A stretch of DNA of 64,000 bases from Streptomyces sp. Tu 3180 (lineage in GTDB: Bacteria; Actinomycetota; Actinomycetes; Streptomycetales; Streptomycetaceae): assembly GCF_009852415.1 (NCBI RefSeq), contig NZ_WOXS01000002.1:6550001-6614000 (forward strand), in the 5' to 3' direction. This document shows, piece after piece, positions 27,990-37,676 of this stretch. A program made the translations under genes and the position numbers. Each line of letters starts with the position of its first letter. Position 1 is the first letter of the stretch. Below the pieces are notes generated by a model. It was not told the DNA's origin. It was given only the letters and a program-made list of their open reading frames with translations, and made no database searches.

Positions 27990-29048
27990 TCAGCCGCGGC
28001 CGCCCGGACGGGACCCCGGGGGCGCCGTGCTCGCGCGTTCCACCAGGCGCGTCGACAGTTCGGTGCGGGTGCTCTCCGGCCGGTGGCCGTCCATCATGCG
28101 CAGCAGCAGGTGCAGCGCCGTCGCCGCCATCTCGGCGCGCGGCTGGCGCACCGTCGTCAGGGGCGGGGCGAGCCAGCGGGCCTCGGGGAGGTCGTCGAAA
28201 CCGACCACGCTCAGGTCGTCCGGTACGCGCAGACCCCGCTCGGCCAGGGCCTCGTAGACCCCGAGCGCCATGCGGTCCGAGCAGACGAAGACGGCCGTGG
28301 GCGGCTCGGGCAGATCGAGGAGCTCGCGCATGCGGCGGGCCGCGGTCTCCCCGGAACCGGTGTGCCGGACGTACTCGGCGCGGTGCCGTACGCCCGCCGC
28401 GGCGAGGGCCGAGCGGTAGCCGGCGATGCGCGCGTCACCGCACAGCGTGTCCCGGGGCCCGGCGACCACCGCGATGCGCTCGTGGCCCAGGGACAGCAGG
28501 TGTTCGGTCGCCGTCACCCCGCCCCGCCAGTTCGCCGCGCCCACCGAGACGACGCCCGCGGGCGGTTCGAGGACCGGGTCGATCATCACGAAGGGGATGC
28601 GGTGCTGCTTCAGCCACGCGCACTGCGGCTCGCTCACCTCGGCCAGGTGGAAGAGCACCCCCGGCGAACCGCGCAGGACGAGCCGGTCCAGCCAGCCCCG
28701 CTCCGGGCGCTCGGAACGGCTCCGCGCCGGCGCCGCCGAGACGACGATCTCCAGCCCCGCCCGGTGCGCCGCCTCCTCCGCGCCGTGCAGGACCGCGCCC
28801 GACCCGGAGGTCTCCAGCGAGTGCATCACGAGGTCCACCAGGCGCGGCGCCCTCCCGCCGTCGAACCGGGGCCGCCTGATGTAACCGAGCCGGTCCAGTG
28901 CCTCGGTGACGCGGCGGCGGGTCTCGGGAGCCACGTCCTCCCGGCCGTTGACCACCTTGGACGCGGTCGGCACCGACACCCCCGCCTCGCGGGCCACCAC
29001 CGCCAGCGTCGGCCCGGCCGCCGTGCCGGCACTCCCCGTACGGACCAT
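27990..29048 (-). CDS. LacI family transcriptional regulator
   Basis: This 352-residue regulator has the LacI N-terminal helix-turn-helix and hinge (TLAVVAREAGVSVPTASKVVNGREDVAPETRRRVTEALDRLGY, residues 14-56) and a periplasmic-binding-protein-like sugar domain (VVSVGAANWRGGVTATEHLLSLGHERIAVVAG). It is transcribed away from a carboxylesterase gene. A near-perfect LacI-type palindrome at 29074-29085 lies between them, 26 bases before its own start, so it probably controls itself and possibly the esterase. The effector is unknown. Confidence 0.93.
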   Translation of the reverse strand: MVRTGSAGTAAGPTLAVVAREAGVSVPTASKVVNGREDVAPETRRRVTEALDRLGYIRRPRFDGGRAPRLVDLVMHSLETSGSGAVLHGAEEAAHRAGLEIVVSAAPARSRSERPERGWLDRLVLRGSPGVLFHLAEVSEPQCAWLKQHRIPFVMIDPVLEPPAGVVSVGAANWRGGVTATEHLLSLGHERIAVVAGPRDTLCGDARIAGYRSALAAAGVRHRAEYVRHTGSGETAARRMRELLDLPEPPTAVFVCSDRMALGVYEALAERGLRVPDDLSVVGFDDLPEARWLAPPLTTVRQPRAEMAATALHLLLRMMDGHRPESTRTELSTRLVERASTAPPGSRPGGRG

Positions 29049-29073
29049 CGGGAACCCGCCTCTCCACCGGATA

Positions 29074-29085
29074 GAAAGCGCTTCC
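29074..29085. promoter_or_regulatory. LacI-type operator palindrome
   Basis: GAAAGCGCTTCC matches the centre-symmetric AAGCGCTT operators of LacI/GalR regulators, with 10 of 12 bases symmetric. It lies upstream of the LacI gene and 142 bases before the divergent carboxylesterase. Confidence 0.7.
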
Positions 29086-29226
29086 TACTGTAGATCCGCC
29101 GCCACCGGGCGGGAAGAACCTCCGCACGTATCCGGAATACCGGCGAGCGCCGCGACGCTCTTGTGTCACCGGCGGGTCCGGCCGGTGCGCGAGCGCGGCG
29201 CGGCGCGGCGAAGGGCTGGTGGGCAC

Positions 29227-30786
29227 ATGACGGCAGACCGGGAGAACCCCGTGGCCAGGACGCCGCACGGAGCCGTGCGCGGCCGGTGGGAGCAGGGCGC
29301 CGCCGTGTTCCGCGGCATCCCCTACGCGGCACCCCCCTTCGGGCCCCGCCGGTTCCGGCCGCCCGTCCCGCCGGAGCCCTGGGACGGCGTGCGCGACGCC
29401 GGCGCCTTCGGGCCGACCGCCCCGAAGCCGCCGTACTCCGAGGCCTTCGCGCAGTACCTGTCCGACCCGGTGGTGCCCGGCGACGACTGCCTCAACCTGA
29501 ACGTGTGGACGCCCGACCCCGCCCCCGGCGCCCGGCTGCCGGTGTTCGTCTGGCTGCACGGCGGCGCCCTGACCAGGGGGGCCTCCTCGGTCCCCGTGTA
29601 CGACGGGCGGACCTTCGCCCGCGACGGCGTGGTGTTCGTGTCGGTCAACTACCGGCTGGGCGTCGAGGGCTACGGACTGTTCCCCGACGCCCCCGCCAAC
29701 CCCGGCCTGCGCGACCAGCTCGCCGCCCTGCGCTGGGTCCACGAGTCGATCGCGGCCTTCGGCGGCGACCCCGGCCGCGTCACCCTCGGCGGCCAGTCCG
29801 CCGGCGCGATCAGCACCGGTGCGCTCATCGCCGCCCCGCAGGCCCGGGGACTGGTCCGGCGGGCCGTCCTGCAGAGCGGGCCGCCCGAGGTCACCGACCG
29901 TGACAAGGTGCGGCGGATGGTCCGCCGGATGGCGAACCGGCTGAAGGTCCCCGCCACCGCCGAGGCCTTCGCCGGCGTCGACCGCGAGCAGCTGCTCCGC
30001 GTCCAGGCCGACGTCGGCCGGCTCGGCAGCCCGGTGCTCGGCGGCCCCGCCTTCGGCATCGTCGTCGACGGTGACCTCGTCCCGCGCGATCCCCTGGAGG
30101 CGCTGACGGACGGTGCGGCCCCCGGCGTCGGGCTCCTGACCGGATGGACCCGCGACGAGTACCGGCTGTGGCTGGTCCCGGGCGGCCTGCTGGAGCGCGT
30201 GGACCGGCTCGGCGCGGTCGCCCTCGCCGGCGCGATGGCCCGCTGCCGCTGCGGCAGCGAGGTCCCGCGCGGCTACCGCGCCCTGCGCCCGGACGCCGGT
30301 ACCTCCGAGATCGTCGGCCAGATGGTCACCGACCGCCTGCTGCGCATCCCGCTGCACCGCCTGGCCGACGGCCGCACCGAGCCCTCGTACGTCTACGAGT
30401 TCGCCTGGCCGTCCAACCGGCCCCGCATGGGCGCCTGCCACGCCCTGGAGCTGGGGTTCGTCTTCGACAGCGGCGACGAGCCCGACGCCCGCAGGCTCGC
30501 GGGCGAGGGCGCGCCGCAGGAGCTGGCCGACGCGATGCACGGAGCGTGGGTGCGGTTCGTCTCCGGCGGTTCGCCGGGGTGGGAGCGATGGGACCCGGGG
30601 CATCCCGTGCGGGTCTTCGGCGACGGCGAGCCGCACGTCGTTCACGGCCCGCGGGACCGCGAGCTCGCCCTGTGGTCCACGGCCGACACCGCCCCCGAGG
30701 GATCCGCGGCCGCTCCGGCCGCGTCCCCGGAACTCCGGTCGGTGGTGCGCCGGCTGCGCCGCAGCGGTGCGCTGCGCCGGGGCTGA
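29227..30786 (+). CDS. Type B carboxylesterase
   Basis: This 519-residue alpha/beta hydrolase of the carboxylesterase/para-nitrobenzyl esterase family hydrolyses carboxylic esters. The nucleophile elbow GGQSAGA has Ser191, the oxyanion motif is HGG (111-113), and Glu311 (TRDEY) and His405 (GACHALE) are in the right places for the triad. It has no signal peptide, so it is probably cytoplasmic. ATG 29227 starts the domain (GAVRGRWEQGAAVFRGIPYA); the longer upstream reading frame covers the intergenic region of the LacI gene and is rejected. The divergent LacI regulator is the likely controller. Confidence 0.92.
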   Translation: MTADRENPVARTPHGAVRGRWEQGAAVFRGIPYAAPPFGPRRFRPPVPPEPWDGVRDAGAFGPTAPKPPYSEAFAQYLSDPVVPGDDCLNLNVWTPDPAPGARLPVFVWLHGGALTRGASSVPVYDGRTFARDGVVFVSVNYRLGVEGYGLFPDAPANPGLRDQLAALRWVHESIAAFGGDPGRVTLGGQSAGAISTGALIAAPQARGLVRRAVLQSGPPEVTDRDKVRRMVRRMANRLKVPATAEAFAGVDREQLLRVQADVGRLGSPVLGGPAFGIVVDGDLVPRDPLEALTDGAAPGVGLLTGWTRDEYRLWLVPGGLLERVDRLGAVALAGAMARCRCGSEVPRGYRALRPDAGTSEIVGQMVTDRLLRIPLHRLADGRTEPSYVYEFAWPSNRPRMGACHALELGFVFDSGDEPDARRLAGEGAPQELADAMHGAWVRFVSGGSPGWERWDPGHPVRVFGDGEPHVVHGPRDRELALWSTADTAPEGSAAAPAASPELRSVVRRLRRSGALRRG

Positions 30787-31022
30787 CCGGAGCGGAGGGG
30801 GACGCGGCCCGGGCATCCGGGGCCCGGGGGACGGCGGGGCTCCCCGCCGCGCGGAGGGCACTGACCGACCGGCCGGGGCGGCCCACCGGCACGCCGGGCG
30901 GCCACCGGGACCCCCGGCCCGCGGTGGCGGGGGGCCTCGCCCTCACCCGCGCCGGGCGCCGCCGCGACGCGCCCGGGCAGACCCGGGGGAGGCGGCTCCC
31001 GCCTCGCCGTCCCGGAGAACGC

Positions 31023-31454
31023 TCAGTCGAGACAGAACTCGTTGCCCTCGACGTCCTGCATCACGATGCACGACTCGTTCTCGTCGTCGGCGAGCAGGAC
31101 CTGTACGCACACCGCGCCGAGCGCGACCAGTCGCGCGCATTCGGCCTTGAGCGTGGCCAGGCGCTCCTCACCCACGAGTCCGGTGCCGACCCGCACGTCG
31201 AGGTGCACCCGGTTCTTGGCGACCTTGCCCTCGGGAACACGCTGGAAGAACAGCCGCGGACCCACCCCCGAGGGGTCACTGCACGCGAACCACGCACCCC
31301 GCTTCCCGGGCGGCAGCGAGTGGTGGTAATCGTCCCAGGTGGCGAACCCCTTCGGGGACGGTGCGACGTATCCCAGCACCTCGCACCAGAAACGGGCGAC
31401 GCGCTCGGGGTCCGCGCAGTCGAAGGTGACCTGGAACTGCCTGACCGATGACAT
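31023..31454 (-). CDS. VOC (glyoxalase-like) family protein
   Basis: This 143-residue protein has the vicinal-oxygen-chelate fold: QFQVTFDCADPERVARFWCEVLGY at the start, RLFFQRVPEGKVAKNRVHLDV, and DVEGNEFCLD at the end. Streptomyces has many copies of this subgroup (fused or single glyoxalase-like proteins), acting as dioxygenases, isomerases or resistance proteins; the substrate is unknown. The ATG at 31454 is the only start before the domain. TATGGT at 31461-31466 lies six bases ahead of it, suggesting a leaderless transcript. Confidence 0.87.
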   Translation of the reverse strand: MSSVRQFQVTFDCADPERVARFWCEVLGYVAPSPKGFATWDDYHHSLPPGKRGAWFACSDPSGVGPRLFFQRVPEGKVAKNRVHLDVRVGTGLVGEERLATLKAECARLVALGAVCVQVLLADDENESCIVMQDVEGNEFCLD

Positions 31455-31676
31455 CGGCCCACCATAGCAGGGGCACTTCCTGCTCAATTCCCATGGTGAA
31501 CAGGCATGTTGGCGAGAGGGCGACCCGCGCGAGCCGCTGCCGCGCCGTGCGGTCGCGGGGGCGGACCGATGCCGGTGCCGCCAAGGGGCCGCCGCCGTCG
31601 GACCAAGGCGAAGTCCCCCGCGGTGAGGGACCGGAGCTTCTGAGATGATCATTTCGGGAGTGATCGAGGGGGGCGC

Positions 31677-32099
31677 GTGTCCACGTTCGTTCTGGCCGTC
31701 GGCCTGGTGATGGCGCTGGTGCTCGGGGCGGCGGGGGCGGTGGCCCTGGTGACCGGCCGGATCGTACTGCCCTGGTTCCGCGACGGCGTGAGCCGTCCCG
31801 GACTGTGGGGCGCCGGCGCGCTCCTGCTGGCCGGAGGGCTCGCGGCCGCACACCTCATGCCCTTCGGGGGCAACATGCCGCTCGTTCTGGGCGGTCTCGT
31901 CCTGGTGGCGGCGTCCCAGTTCCTCGAGCCCCGCAGGACGCGGCAGCGCGTGAGGCGTGAGGGGGAACGCGGACGCCGCACGACGTGTGCCACGTCCTCC
32001 ATGAGGGACGTCCGGTCCGGTGCCCGGTGGGCCGCACCGCGCCGGTGCTCCCGGACGGTACGGACGGGAAGAACGCCCAGGTCCCCGGAACGACGGTGA
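31677..32099 (+). CDS. Small hypothetical membrane protein
   Basis: This 140-residue reading frame starts with GTG after a GAGGGGGG ribosome-binding stretch. It has three hydrophobic helices (about residues 2-27, 43-60 and 66-82), then an Arg-rich tail of some 55 residues. I recognise no family. The tail has coding bias unlike the first part and may not be genuine protein; a frameshift near residue 85 or a mis-assigned stop is possible. Confidence 0.55.
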   Translation: MSTFVLAVGLVMALVLGAAGAVALVTGRIVLPWFRDGVSRPGLWGAGALLLAGGLAAAHLMPFGGNMPLVLGGLVLVAASQFLEPRRTRQRVRREGERGRRTTCATSSMRDVRSGARWAAPRRCSRTVRTGRTPRSPERR

Positions 32100-32182
32100 G
32101 GTGGGGGGCGCCGGGGCACGCGCCGCCCTCGCTGCCGCTGTGGCCCGGCCCGGACCACCCGGGTGCGACCGGCGCGAGTGCG

Positions 32183-33094
32183 CTACGGCTCCCGCAGCAC
32201 CCCGGCGATCGCCGAGATCGTCTCCGGTCCCACCCGGCAGCACCCCCCGATCAGCCGTGCCCCGGACTCCCGCCACCCCGCGACCCGCCCGGCGGTGAAG
32301 GTCGGCCGGCCGGTCCAGGCCCGCGCCCCGGCGTCCCAGGTCTCACCGCTGTTGGGGTAGACCACGGCCGGCCTGCCGGTGACGCGGGCGGCGAGCGCGA
32401 CGGCGCGGTCGGCGTCCTCGGGGGTGCAGCAGTTCACGCCGACGGCGATCACCTCGTCCGCGTCGGCGGCGAGCGCGAAGGCCTCCTCCAGCGGCTGCCC
32501 GGCGCGGGTGCGGCCGCCGGCCACCGAGTACGACAGCCAGGCCGGCACGCCGAGCCCGCGCACCGCGCGCAGCAGGGCCTCGGCCTCGTCGGTGTCGGGG
32601 ACCGTCTCCAGGGCGAGCACGTCGGGACCGGCGGCGGCCAGGACCTCCACGCGGGGCCGGTGGAAGCGCTCCAGCTCGGCGACGCCCAGCCCGTACCGGC
32701 CCCGGTACTCGGAGCCGTCCGCGAGCATCGCGCCGTACGGGCCGACGGAGGCCGCCACCCACAGCGGGCGGGCCGCCCGCGCCCGCCGGGCCGCTTCCCG
32801 GGCCGACTCCACGCTGAGGGCGAGCAGCCGGGCCGCTTCCTCCCGGCCGATCCCGCGCCGGGCGAACCCCTCGAACGTGGCCTGGTAGCTGGCGGTGATC
32901 GCCACGTCCGCGCCCGCCTCGAAGTAGGCGAGGTGGGCCTCGGTCACCGCCCCGGGGTCCTCGGCGAGCAGCCGCGCCGACCACAGCTCGTCGCCCAGGT
33001 CGTGGCCGGCCGCCGCGAGCTGGTTGGACATGCCGCCGTCCAGGACGACGGTGCCGCCGGCGAGGGCGTCGGTGAGGGCGGGGGCGCTGCTCAT
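32183..33094 (-). CDS. mmuM: Homocysteine S-methyltransferase
   Basis: This 303-residue enzyme transfers a methyl group, usually from S-methylmethionine or S-adenosylmethionine, to homocysteine to make methionine. It shows the family start VVLDGGMSNQLAAAGHDLGDELWSARLL and the zinc ligands VNCC and IGGCC near the C-terminus. The ATG at 33094 is preferred because the domain starts there and TAGCGT (33102-33107 on the minus strand) lies seven bases ahead, as in leaderless genes. It is monocistronic and divergent from the LuxR-type regulator. Confidence 0.92.
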   Translation of the reverse strand: MSSAPALTDALAGGTVVLDGGMSNQLAAAGHDLGDELWSARLLAEDPGAVTEAHLAYFEAGADVAITASYQATFEGFARRGIGREEAARLLALSVESAREAARRARAARPLWVAASVGPYGAMLADGSEYRGRYGLGVAELERFHRPRVEVLAAAGPDVLALETVPDTDEAEALLRAVRGLGVPAWLSYSVAGGRTRAGQPLEEAFALAADADEVIAVGVNCCTPEDADRAVALAARVTGRPAVVYPNSGETWDAGARAWTGRPTFTAGRVAGWRESGARLIGGCCRVGPETISAIAGVLREP

Positions 33095-33201
33095 ACCGAC
33101 GACGCTAGCCGAGCCCTCTCCCGCAGCGCGCCTCCGCCGCGGTGCTGGGATGCTGGGAGGGAGCACGACCGTGAGACCGACGAGCAGTGGCGGTGAGTGC
33201 C

Positions 33202-35892
33202 ATGAGCGGGCTCGAAGGGGACGATCCGCCGTCGGCGGAACCGGTCGCCGACCCGCACGGGGACCCGTATCTGCGCACCCGGTTCACCGTCCCCGCGCGC
33301 CCGGTGACGTTCCTGCGGCGGGAGCGGCTGACCAGGCATCTCGACCGGGCCCTGCGGACGCCGCTGACCATGGTCAACGGCGCGGCGGGCGCGGGGAAGA
33401 CCCTGCTGGCCGCGGACTGGGCGGAGAGCCGTGACGGGCTGCCCGTCGCCTGGCTCACCACCGACGCGGCCGGCGAAGGGGCCGGGATGTTCTGGGCGTA
33501 CCTTTTGCAGGCGCTCCGCACCGCCGGCGTCGCCCTGCCCGCGGACATCGGCTTCCCGGCGGACGCGCACCGGGTGAGTCCGGCCCTGCCGTCCCGGCTC
33601 GCCGCCGGGCTGAGCGCCCGGGAACGGCCCGTGATCGTGATACTCGACGAGTTCGACCGGGTCACCGCCCCGGAGATCGCGGAGCAGCTGGACTTCGTGC
33701 TGCGTCACGCCGGGACGGGGCTGCGGCTGGTCCTCGTCACCCGCACCGAGCCGCTGCTGCCCCTGCACCGCTACCGGGCCGCCGGGGAGCTGACGGAGAT
33801 CAGGGGCGCGGAGCTGGCCTTCACCCCGCGCGAGACGGCCGGGCTGATGGCGCTGCACGGGCTGCGGCTGCCCGCGGGCGCGGTGCGCGCGCTCGTGGCG
33901 CGCACCCGGGGATGGGCCGCCGGACTGCGTCTGTGCGCCCTGGCGGCGGGGGAGAGCCGGGATCCGCAGGCGTACCTGGAGGAGTTCGAGGCCGACCGCA
34001 GCACGATCGCCGACTTCCTGCTGGCGGAGGTGCTCAAGCGGCAGGACCCCGGGACCCAGGACCTGCTGCTGCGGGTCAGCCTGCTCGACCGTTTCTGTCC
34101 CGGGCTGGCGAACGCGCTCACGGGGCGGAACGACGCCGGAGCCATCCTGGACCGGCTGAGCCGCGACAACGCGTTCGTCGAACACCTCGAGCACGGCCTG
34201 TACCGCCTGCACCCCTTGTTCAGGGAGATCCTCCACGCGCACCTGCGGATGCGGCAGCCCGACGCGGAACCCGAGCTGCACCGGCGGGCCGCGGCGTGGC
34301 TGCAGCGGTCCGGACACCTCACGGAGGCGCTCGGGCACGGTGCCGCCGGCGGCGACTGGGGGTTCACCGCCGGCGCCCTGATCGACGACCTCGCCGTCGG
34401 CCAGTTCTTCACCGGCCCGCGCTCCGACGCGGTGACCGGGCTGTTCTCCGGGATGCGGCGGGAGACCACGGGGACGGCCCCGGAGCTGGTGCGGGCGGCC
34501 CGTGAGCTGGCCCGGCGCGACCTCGGCGCCGGCCTGGCCCACCTGCGCCGGGCGCGACAGGGGCTGGCGGAGTACGGCGGCACGGCGGGCGACGCGGTCG
34601 GCCCGGCGGCGGCCCGGCTGAGCTGCGCCCTGCTGGAGGCCCTGGCCGCCCGGCTGGCCGGTGCGCCGGACCGGGCGGAGAGCGCCGCCCGGGTCGCCGA
34701 GAGGATGCTGGAGCTGGTCCCCGCCGACCTGCTGGAGCGGCATCCCGAACTCACCGCGCTGCTGCTGGACCACGTGGGCTCGGCGCGGCTGTGGGCCGGG
34801 CGCTTCGACCAGGCGCGGGCCGCCCTGTCCACCGTGGCCGACTCCGCCGCGCAAGCGGCCACGGCGCTCCCGCACGAGGACTCCCTGGGCCGTCTGGCCC
34901 TGATCGACCATCTGGACGGCTGGCTCGGCGGGGCCGAGCGCAGGGCCCGGGCGGCCCTCACGGAGACGGAGCGGTTCGGGCTGTCCCGGCCGTCCGGCTC
35001 CGGGGTCGAGCGGCTCGTCCTCGCCGCGGTCGCCGTGGACCGCGACGAGCTGGGACAGGCCCAGGCCCTGCTCGACGCGTCGGCCGAGTCGCACCCCGCC
35101 CTGCGGGACCCGGTGCTGGAGGCGGGCCGCGCCCTCACCGCCGCGCGCCTGCACCTGGCGCGGGGCGACCCGCGGGCCGCGCTCAAGGCGGTGGAACCGG
35201 AGGTGCCGGCCGACGCGGTCTCCCCCTGGGTACAGGGGCAGACCGCACTCGTCGCGGCCGCCGCCCACCTCGCCGAGGGCAGGGTGCAGACCGCGGCCGG
35301 GCTGCTGCGGCAGGTGCCCGAGGAGCAGGTGGCGTGCGCGGTGGGGGCCGCGCGCCTGCAGCTCGCCGCCGGCCGGCCCGCGGCGGCCGTGAGCCTGCTC
35401 GACCGCGCGCACCCGGAGGGACGCTCGGGTCCGGCGGTGACCGTCCGGGCCGCGCTGGTGCGGGCCGAGGCGGCGGACGCGGCGGGGGACGCCGCGACCG
35501 CGCGCGGACTCGTGGCGCGGGCGTTGCTGGAGGCACGCCGTGAGCGGCTGCGCCGTCCCTTCCGCGAGGCCGGGCCGTGGATCCGGCCCTACCTGGACAC
35601 GGCGTCGCGGCAGGGCGCGGCGACCGGCTGGCTCGCACCCGACGGCGGGCACCCCGGCGGCCCGCCCCGGCACGAGCAGGGGCCGCCGCCACCGCTCGTC
35701 GAGGAGCTGAGCGGGCGCGAGCGCGACGTGCTGCGCCGCCTGGCCCTGACGATGTCCACCGAGGAGATCGCGGCCGACCTGTACGTGTCGGTGAACACCG
35801 TCAAGACCCACCTCAAGGGCGTCTACCGGAAACTGTCGGTCAACCGGCGCAACGAGGCGGTGCGCCGGGCGCGCGAGCTGGACCTGCTGTGA
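33202..35892 (+). CDS. LuxR family regulator, MalT/LAL type
   Basis: This 896-residue ATP-dependent regulator has a P-loop GAAGAGKT (60-67), the STAND-type DEFDR Walker B region, a long helical middle part, and a LuxR helix-turn-helix at the C-terminus (SGRERDVLRRLALTMSTEEIAADLYVSVNTVKTHLKGVYRKL). ATG 33202 is chosen; GTG 33187 is also possible, adding five residues. Such MalT-like proteins bind an inducer and ATP, then activate nearby operons. The closest downstream gene on the same strand is a DHA2-type exporter 137 bases away. Confidence 0.93.
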   Translation: MSGLEGDDPPSAEPVADPHGDPYLRTRFTVPARPVTFLRRERLTRHLDRALRTPLTMVNGAAGAGKTLLAADWAESRDGLPVAWLTTDAAGEGAGMFWAYLLQALRTAGVALPADIGFPADAHRVSPALPSRLAAGLSARERPVIVILDEFDRVTAPEIAEQLDFVLRHAGTGLRLVLVTRTEPLLPLHRYRAAGELTEIRGAELAFTPRETAGLMALHGLRLPAGAVRALVARTRGWAAGLRLCALAAGESRDPQAYLEEFEADRSTIADFLLAEVLKRQDPGTQDLLLRVSLLDRFCPGLANALTGRNDAGAILDRLSRDNAFVEHLEHGLYRLHPLFREILHAHLRMRQPDAEPELHRRAAAWLQRSGHLTEALGHGAAGGDWGFTAGALIDDLAVGQFFTGPRSDAVTGLFSGMRRETTGTAPELVRAARELARRDLGAGLAHLRRARQGLAEYGGTAGDAVGPAAARLSCALLEALAARLAGAPDRAESAARVAERMLELVPADLLERHPELTALLLDHVGSARLWAGRFDQARAALSTVADSAAQAATALPHEDSLGRLALIDHLDGWLGGAERRARAALTETERFGLSRPSGSGVERLVLAAVAVDRDELGQAQALLDASAESHPALRDPVLEAGRALTAARLHLARGDPRAALKAVEPEVPADAVSPWVQGQTALVAAAAHLAEGRVQTAAGLLRQVPEEQVACAVGAARLQLAAGRPAAAVSLLDRAHPEGRSGPAVTVRAALVRAEAADAAGDAATARGLVARALLEARRERLRRPFREAGPWIRPYLDTASRQGAATGWLAPDGGHPGGPPRHEQGPPPPLVEELSGRERDVLRRLALTMSTEEIAADLYVSVNTVKTHLKGVYRKLSVNRRNEAVRRARELDLL

Positions 35893-36028
35893 CCCTCCCG
35901 GGTGATTCGCCCGTGGTGGGTGAGGTGCGGGCCGGGCCGGTGCGGTGCCATGGGGGCGGCGGGCCGGGCCGGTCCGCCGCCCGGCCGGCGCCACCGGCGT
36001 CCCGGGCCGACCCGGCGAGGTGGACACC

Positions 36029-37660
36029 GTGACGCACTGGCGGGCGCTGATCGTCCTGGGCACCGCCCAGTTCCTGATGGTCCTCGACACGTCCGTCATG
36101 AACGTCTCCATCAGCCGGCTGGTCGAGGACTTCGACACCGAGGTCACCGCCATCCAGGCCGTCATCACGCTGTACGCGCTGGTCATGGCGGCATTCATGA
36201 TCATCGGTGGACGGCTGGGGGACATCCTCGGACGGCGGCGCCTCTTCCTCGGCGGTCTCGCCGTCTACGCCACGGGCTCGGCCCTGACCGCGGTCGCACC
36301 CACCCTGTGGGTGCTGGTGCTGGGCTGGTCGGTCATCGAGGGACTCGGTGCCGCGATGGTGCTTCCCGCCATGGCGGCGCTCGTCGCCGAGTCCTACCGG
36401 GGCCGCGACCGCGCCGTCGCGTACGGCGTCGTGGGCGGACTGGCCGGTGCCGGGATCGCCGTGGGGCCCCTGCTGGGCGGCTGGGTGACGACGTACCTCA
36501 CCTGGCGGCTGGTCTTCGCGGGGGAGGTCGTGGTCGTGCTGGCCGTCCTCCTCCTCCGCCGCGCGATCACCGAGACACCGGGGGCCGGGGCGCGCCCCCG
36601 GCTGGACGGGGTCGGCGCCGCGCTCTCCGCGACGGGCCTGGCCCTCGGGGTCCTCGGTGTCCTGCAGAGCAGCACCTGGGGATGGGTGCGTCCGCGCAAC
36701 CCGCCCCTCACCGTCCTCGGTTTCGCGCCGACGCTATTCGTGATCGGCGCCGGCGTGGCCGTCCTCGCGGTCTTCCGCTGGTGGGAGCGGCGCCGGGACG
36801 CGCGCGGCGCCGACCCGCTGGTGCACCTGTCCCTGCTGGGCCGGCCCGCGCTGCGCTCCGGCCTGATGGCGCTCGTGAGCCAGAACCTGGTCCTGCTGGG
36901 ACTGTTCTTCACCATTCCCCTGTACCTCCAGGTCGTGCAGGGCTTCGACGCCTTCGAGACGGGGCTCAGGCTGCTGCCCGTGTCCGTCACCATGCTCGTG
37001 ACCTCCCTGGGCGCGGCCCGGCTGGGACGCCTGGCCGGACCCCGCCGGATCGTCCGGCTGGCCCTGGTCACCGTGGCGGCGGCCGTCGTGTGGCTGCTGG
37101 CCACCGTCGACCCGGTCATCGACGACGCGCAGTTCGCCGGGGCGATGGCGCTGCTCGGCGTGGGCATGGGCCTGTTCGTCTCGCAGCTCGGCAACGTCGT
37201 CCAGTCCGGCGTGGAGGAGGAGGAACGCAGCGAGGCCGGCGGGCTCCAGTACACGGCGCAGAACCTGGGCTCGGCCCTCGGCACCGCGCTGATCGGCTCG
37301 CTGCTCATCGGCTCCCTGGCGCACGCCTTCACCACGCACGTGGAGGACGACGCGCGGCTGTCGCAGGAGGCACGGCAGGAGGTCGGCGTCGCCCTGGAGG
37401 CCGGGGTCGCCTTCGTCCCCACCGAACAGGTGCGCGCGGCGGCCGCCCGCGCCGGGCTCCCGCCGTCCGAGGTGGACGCCGTGGCGGACTCCTACGCGTC
37501 GGCGCAGCTCGACGGCCTGAAGGCGGCGATCCTCGCCACCGGCGGCATCACCCTCGCGAGCCTCCTGGTCACACCGCATCTGCCGGGGCGGCCGGCCGGG
37601 GCCCGGCGGCCCGGCGCCGAGGCCGGCACGCCCGCCGGTCCGGCCCCGTCGCCCCGATGA
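36029..37660 (+). CDS. MFS drug exporter, DHA2 (14-helix) type
   Basis: This 543-residue antiporter has the DHA2 features FLMVLDTSVMNVSISRL in helix 1, GGRLGDILGRRRLF in loop 2-3 and GVVGGLAGAGIAVGPLLGGWVTTYLTWRLVF (antiporter motif C region). GTG 36029 has GAGG about eight bases ahead; GTG 36020 is a close alternative. It follows the LuxR/MalT-type regulator in the same direction and is followed 16 bases later by a small membrane protein with a strong AGGAGG, so these two may form an operon. The cargo is unknown. Confidence 0.92.
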   Translation: MTHWRALIVLGTAQFLMVLDTSVMNVSISRLVEDFDTEVTAIQAVITLYALVMAAFMIIGGRLGDILGRRRLFLGGLAVYATGSALTAVAPTLWVLVLGWSVIEGLGAAMVLPAMAALVAESYRGRDRAVAYGVVGGLAGAGIAVGPLLGGWVTTYLTWRLVFAGEVVVVLAVLLLRRAITETPGAGARPRLDGVGAALSATGLALGVLGVLQSSTWGWVRPRNPPLTVLGFAPTLFVIGAGVAVLAVFRWWERRRDARGADPLVHLSLLGRPALRSGLMALVSQNLVLLGLFFTIPLYLQVVQGFDAFETGLRLLPVSVTMLVTSLGAARLGRLAGPRRIVRLALVTVAAAVVWLLATVDPVIDDAQFAGAMALLGVGMGLFVSQLGNVVQSGVEEEERSEAGGLQYTAQNLGSALGTALIGSLLIGSLAHAFTTHVEDDARLSQEARQEVGVALEAGVAFVPTEQVRAAAARAGLPPSEVDAVADSYASAQLDGLKAAILATGGITLASLLVTPHLPGRPAGARRPGAEAGTPAGPAPSPR

Positions 37661-37676
37661 CCCCGAGGAGGCCGTG

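Noticed and set aside
30832..30849. CGGCGGGG/CCCCGCCG hairpin after the carboxylesterase
   Set aside because: The loop is only two bases and the surroundings are uniformly GC-rich, so I cannot separate it from chance.
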